Assembly (NCBI GenBank): GCA_050744245.1
Contig: JBOGGX010000124.1
Coordinates: forward strand, 1-8,800
Source: JBOGGX01 sp050744245
Lineage (GTDB): Bacteria > Actinomycetota > Acidimicrobiia > Acidimicrobiales > JBOGGX01
Direction of reading: 5' to 3'
DNA: 8,800 bases
In this document: positions 6,517 to 8,800 of the stretch, in pieces
Layout of the letters: the number at the start of each line of letters is the position of its first letter
How positions within the stretch are numbered: position 1 is the stretch's first letter
The notes under the pieces: model-generated
What the model saw: the letters and a program-made list of their open reading frames with translations, nothing else
The model's database searches: none
What the model was told of the DNA's origin: nothing
Made by a program: the position numbers and the translations under genes

Positions 6517-6519
6517 AAT
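6489..6519 (+). promoter_or_regulatory. Weak candidate promoter for the alcohol dehydrogenase, with a small palindrome
   Basis: CTGACG (6489-6494) and CACAAT (6514-6519), 19 bases apart, are poor matches to -35 and -10 boxes upstream of the dehydrogenase. Overlapping the second box is the perfect inverted repeat TGTG-T-CACA (6509-6517), which also covers the minus-strand GTG start at 6516. With just 35 bp between divergent genes, at least one promoter must lie within a coding region. This is a position-based guess, not a confident call. Confidence 0.2.
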
Positions 6520-6540
6520 CGCCGGGCACGAATCGGGACA

Positions 6541-6548
6541 AGGGGGGA
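6541..6548 (+). promoter_or_regulatory. Ribosome-binding site of the alcohol dehydrogenase
   Basis: AGGGGGGA lies three bases before the ATG at 6552. It decides the start against an in-frame GTG at 6510, which would add 14 polar residues not expected in this family. Confidence 0.65.
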
Positions 6549-6551
6549 CAC

Positions 6552-7667
6552 ATGAAGACCAAGGCCGCGGTTCTGTGGGAACTCGGCAAGGACTGGGAGA
6601 TCGAGGAGCTCGAGCTCGACGGGCCCGGCGAGAACGAACTGCTCATCCGCTACACCCACGCCGGGTTGTGCCATTCGGACGAGCACCTACGCCACGGCGA
6701 CATCGTCCCGAGGTTCCCCATCGTCGGCGGCCACGAGGGCGCAGGCATCGTCGAAGAGATCGGGCCGGGCGTCACCCGGGTCAAGCCGGGCGACCACGTC
6801 GTCTGCTCGTTCATCCCCAACTGCGGCGTGTGCCGCTGGTGCGCCAGCGGCAACCAGAACATCTGCGACATGGGCGCCACCATCCTCGAGGGCTACCTCC
6901 CTGGCGGGCGCTTCGTCTTCCACGGCCGGGGCCAGGATCTCGGCGCCATGTGCATGATCGGCACCTTCAGCCGGTACGCCACCATCCATCAGGCCTCGGC
7001 GGTCAAGGTCGACGACGACCTCGATCTCGGAACGGCGGTGCTGGTGGGCTGCGGCGTTCCGACGGGGTTCGGCTCGGCGGTGTACGCGGCCAAGGTCGAG
7101 CCGGGCGACACCGTCGCCGTGTACGGCATCGGTGGCATCGGCGCCAACGCCGTGCAGGGGGCGAGGATCGCCGGGGCGTCCAACATCATCGCCGTCGACC
7201 CGCTGCCGTCGAAGCGGGAGTTCGCCGAGACGATCGGCGCCACCCATTCGGTCGAGAACGGCGTGGCCGCCCTGGCGCTGGCCCAGCAGCTCACCGAGGG
7301 CGTCGGGGCCGACAAGACCATCATCACCGTCGACGTCGTCACCGAGGAGGTCGTCTCCCAGGCGTTCGACGCCACCCGCAAGGGCGGCAAGATCGTGGTC
7401 ACCGGGCTGGCCGACCCGGCCAAGGCCACCGTCCATCTGTCCGGCGCCATCCTCACCCTGTTCCGCAAGGAGGTGGTGGGGACCCTGTTCGGCAACTCCA
7501 ACCCGACCTACGACATCCCCAAAATGCTGCGGCTGTACCGCAGCGGCGACCTGAAGCTCGACGAGCTGATCACCCGCACCTACACCCTCGACCAGATCAA
7601 CCAGGGGTATGAGGACCTGCTGGCCGGCAAGAACATCCGGGGGGTGCTCGTCCACGACGCGGCCTGA
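6552..7667 (+). CDS. NDMA-dependent type (mycofactocin-linked) zinc alcohol dehydrogenase
   Basis: A 371-residue medium-chain zinc alcohol dehydrogenase of the group that holds its nicotinamide tightly and is assayed with the artificial acceptor NDMA; in cells mycofactocin is thought to re-oxidise it. Visible features: catalytic zinc ligands C40 (GLCHSDEHLRHG), H61-E62 (GGHEGAG) and C167; a structural zinc lobe C91-x2-C94-x2-C97-x7-C105; and a Rossmann loop GIGGIG at 192-197 with D216 at the end of the second strand, as expected for NAD preference. The long insertion around residues 107-135 (EGYLPGGRFVFHGRGQDLGAM region) is the kind seen in this subfamily rather than in ordinary alcohol dehydrogenases. 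Length is typical. It diverges from the leftward operon and overlaps the frame of the downstream ATPase. The substrate alcohol cannot be read from sequence. The mft locus less than 4 kb away supports the assignment. Confidence 0.96.
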   Translation: MKTKAAVLWELGKDWEIEELELDGPGENELLIRYTHAGLCHSDEHLRHGDIVPRFPIVGGHEGAGIVEEIGPGVTRVKPGDHVVCSFIPNCGVCRWCASGNQNICDMGATILEGYLPGGRFVFHGRGQDLGAMCMIGTFSRYATIHQASAVKVDDDLDLGTAVLVGCGVPTGFGSAVYAAKVEPGDTVAVYGIGGIGANAVQGARIAGASNIIAVDPLPSKREFAETIGATHSVENGVAALALAQQLTEGVGADKTIITVDVVTEEVVSQAFDATRKGGKIVVTGLADPAKATVHLSGAILTLFRKEVVGTLFGNSNPTYDIPKMLRLYRSGDLKLDELITRTYTLDQINQGYEDLLAGKNIRGVLVHDAA

Positions 7668-8800
7668 GGGGCACTACCGGCCCGAGCCGCTCCTCGCCCG
7701 GGTCGCCCGGGACCTCGTCGGCCTGCGGCGCCCGGCCGAGGTGTTGGTCGTCGCGTTGGCCACCGGGCGCCATGTCCTGCTCGAGGGCCCGCCCGGCACG
7801 GGGAAGTCGACGCTGCTGCGGGCCATCGCCGACGAGGCCGACGTCGACCTGGCGTTCGTCGAGGGCAACGCCGAGCTGACGCCGGCCCGCCTCATCGGCC
7901 ACCACGACCCGGCGCTGGTGCTCGACCGCGGCTACACGGCCGACACGTGGGTCGACGGGCCCATGCTCGACGCCATGCGGGGCGGTGGGCTGCTGTACCT
8001 GGAGGAGCTGAACCGGATCCCGGAGGAGACGCTCAACCTCCTGATCACCGCGTTGGCCGAGGGCGAGGTGCACGTGCCGCGGCTGGGCCGGGTGCGGGCC
8101 GCACCGGCGTTCCGGCTGGTGGCGGCGATGAACCCGTTCGACGCGGTGGGCACGGCCCGGGTGGGTCAGGCCGTGTACGACCGGATGTGCCGCATCGCCA
8201 TCGGCTACCAGGACGAGGCCGCCGAGCGACAGATCGTCGAGCGGGTGACCACCGTCGGCGGCGACGAGGCCCGGTTGGCGGTGGCGCTGACCCGGCGCAC
8301 CCGCGACCACCCGGACCTCAGGATGGGATCGTCGGTGCGAGGGGCGGTCGACTTCGTGCTGCTGCTCCGGGGTCTGAACGAGCTGCGGGGCGTCGGTCCC
8401 GGCCCGCGGCCGGACCGGTCGACCGTGCTCGACGCCGCCCATGCGGCGGTGTCCGGCCGGATCCGCGTGGAGGACGGCTGCGACCGTCGGCCGGAGGAGG
8501 TCATCACCGAACTCGTCGACCGGCTGCTGGCCGAGGCCGCCGACGCCGCCGGCGCCGCCGAGGAACCGGACCCGGGAAAAGTCGGCCCGGCGGAGCCGCC
8601 AGCTGACGGCGGCTTCGGCCGGATCCTCGAGAACGGGGAGGCCAGGGCCGCGGTCACCGCGGCCGCTCGCCGGACCCTCGGCCGCGACGCCCTGGCCCGG
8701 TACCACGAGGCGTTCTCCTCCGTCTCGCCCGCGGTCGGCCGGGTCGACGAGGAGGCGGTGGCCGACCTGTTCGCCGGCGACCCGGACGCGGCCGTGGCCC
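7609..8800 (+). CDS. MoxR-type AAA+ ATPase (3' end off the window)
   Basis: The first 397 codons of a AAA+ ATPase of the MoxR/Mg-chelatase-like group, chaperone-type enzymes that usually act with a VWA-domain partner. Conserved sequence starts at about 7672 (HYRPEPLLARVARDLVGL). Walker A is GPPGTGKST (7786-7812); the Walker B region is LLYLEELNR (7990-8016), with Glu-Glu where Asp-Glu is usual; sensor 1 is RLVAAMNPFD; YDRM is followed by an arginine-finger-like region; GSSVRGAVDF resembles sensor 2. After about 8530 comes an Ala/Glu/Pro-rich linker and then a new helical region (from about 8611), so a further domain may follow. The start is uncertain: the frame opens at 7570, the only ATG before the conserved part is 7609, inside the dehydrogenase gene (59-base overlap) with a poorly spaced AGGGG. 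The next usable codon, GTG 7741, would remove the conserved N-terminus. Confidence 0.88.
   Translation, partial: MRTCWPARTSGGCSSTTRPEGHYRPEPLLARVARDLVGLRRPAEVLVVALATGRHVLLEGPPGTGKSTLLRAIADEADVDLAFVEGNAELTPARLIGHHDPALVLDRGYTADTWVDGPMLDAMRGGGLLYLEELNRIPEETLNLLITALAEGEVHVPRLGRVRAAPAFRLVAAMNPFDAVGTARVGQAVYDRMCRIAIGYQDEAAERQIVERVTTVGGDEARLAVALTRRTRDHPDLRMGSSVRGAVDFVLLLRGLNELRGVGPGPRPDRSTVLDAAHAAVSGRIRVEDGCDRRPEEVITELVDRLLAEAADAAGAAEEPDPGKVGPAEPPADGGFGRILENGEARAAVTAAARRTLGRDALARYHEAFSSVSPAVGRVDEEAVADLFAGDPDAAVA

Noticed and set aside
6510..6551. Upstream in-frame GTG for the alcohol dehydrogenase
   Set aside because: The ATG at 6552 has a strong AGGGGGGA site at suitable distance and gives the expected N-terminus MKTKAAVLWE.
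7668..7680. Terminator after the dehydrogenase
   Set aside because: There is no hairpin with a T-run; the ATPase frame is already open here, so transcription probably continues.
6687..8706. Long minus-strand open frames of 322 and 369 codons opposite the dehydrogenase and ATPase
   Set aside because: The plus strand carries complete zinc, Rossmann, Walker A and sensor motifs; the minus-strand readings are His/Arg/Gly/Val-biased and motif-free.
1..8800. CRISPR array, tRNA, rRNA, insertion sequence, attachment site or prophage signs
   Set aside because: I saw no spaced direct repeats, cloverleaf genes, terminal inverted repeats, transposase or integrase motifs, and no marked change in base composition.

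Overview
The window is about 8.8 kb of very GC-rich, almost gap-free bacterial DNA with strong G/C preference at third codon positions and several GTG starts. Together with a mycofactocin (MFT) locus and an NDMA-dependent type alcohol dehydrogenase, this points to an actinobacterium. Acidimicrobiia is my best guess from gene style, but that is an inference; the sequence holds no rRNA or other phylogenetic marker.

Layout. Two divergent transcription units meet in a gap of only 35 bp (6517-6551). Leftward (minus strand), seven genes follow one another with minimal spacing: (1) a membrane-anchored substrate-binding-like protein, 5563-6516; (2) a lipoprotein fusing a substrate-binding domain to a von Willebrand factor A (VWA) domain, 3721-5553; (3) an unrecognised membrane/helical protein with a Pro-rich tail, 2939-3712; then, after 61 bp, the mycofactocin genes (4) mftA 2740-2877, (5) mftB 2473-2739, (6) mftC 1389-2483 and (7) a FadH/OYE-family flavin/Fe-S oxidoreductase of the mycofactocin-associated type, which runs off the left edge (1-1392). 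Rightward (plus strand): (8) a zinc alcohol dehydrogenase of the NDMA-dependent, mycofactocin-linked group, 6552-7667, and (9) a MoxR-type AAA+ ATPase whose frame overlaps the end of gene 8 and runs off the right edge.

How the genes work together. MftA is the ribosomal precursor; MftB is its recognition-element chaperone; MftC is the radical SAM/SPASM enzyme that oxidatively decarboxylates the C-terminal Tyr and cross-links it to the adjacent Val. The finished redox cofactor is thought to re-oxidise the tightly held nicotinamide of dehydrogenases such as gene 8. The FadH/OYE protein is a frequent companion of these loci with unproven function. The later pathway genes (mftD, mftE, mftF) and the usual regulator mftR are not in the window; they may lie to the left.

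The least explained part is the three-gene extracytoplasmic block (2939-6516) inserted between the dehydrogenase and mftABC. Two of its products look like diverged paralogous substrate-binding proteins on Asp/Gly linkers, one carries a VWA domain with an intact metal-ion site, and no ABC permease is visible. Essentially all of the sequence is coding; no rRNA, tRNA, CRISPR array, insertion sequence or clear terminator was seen.
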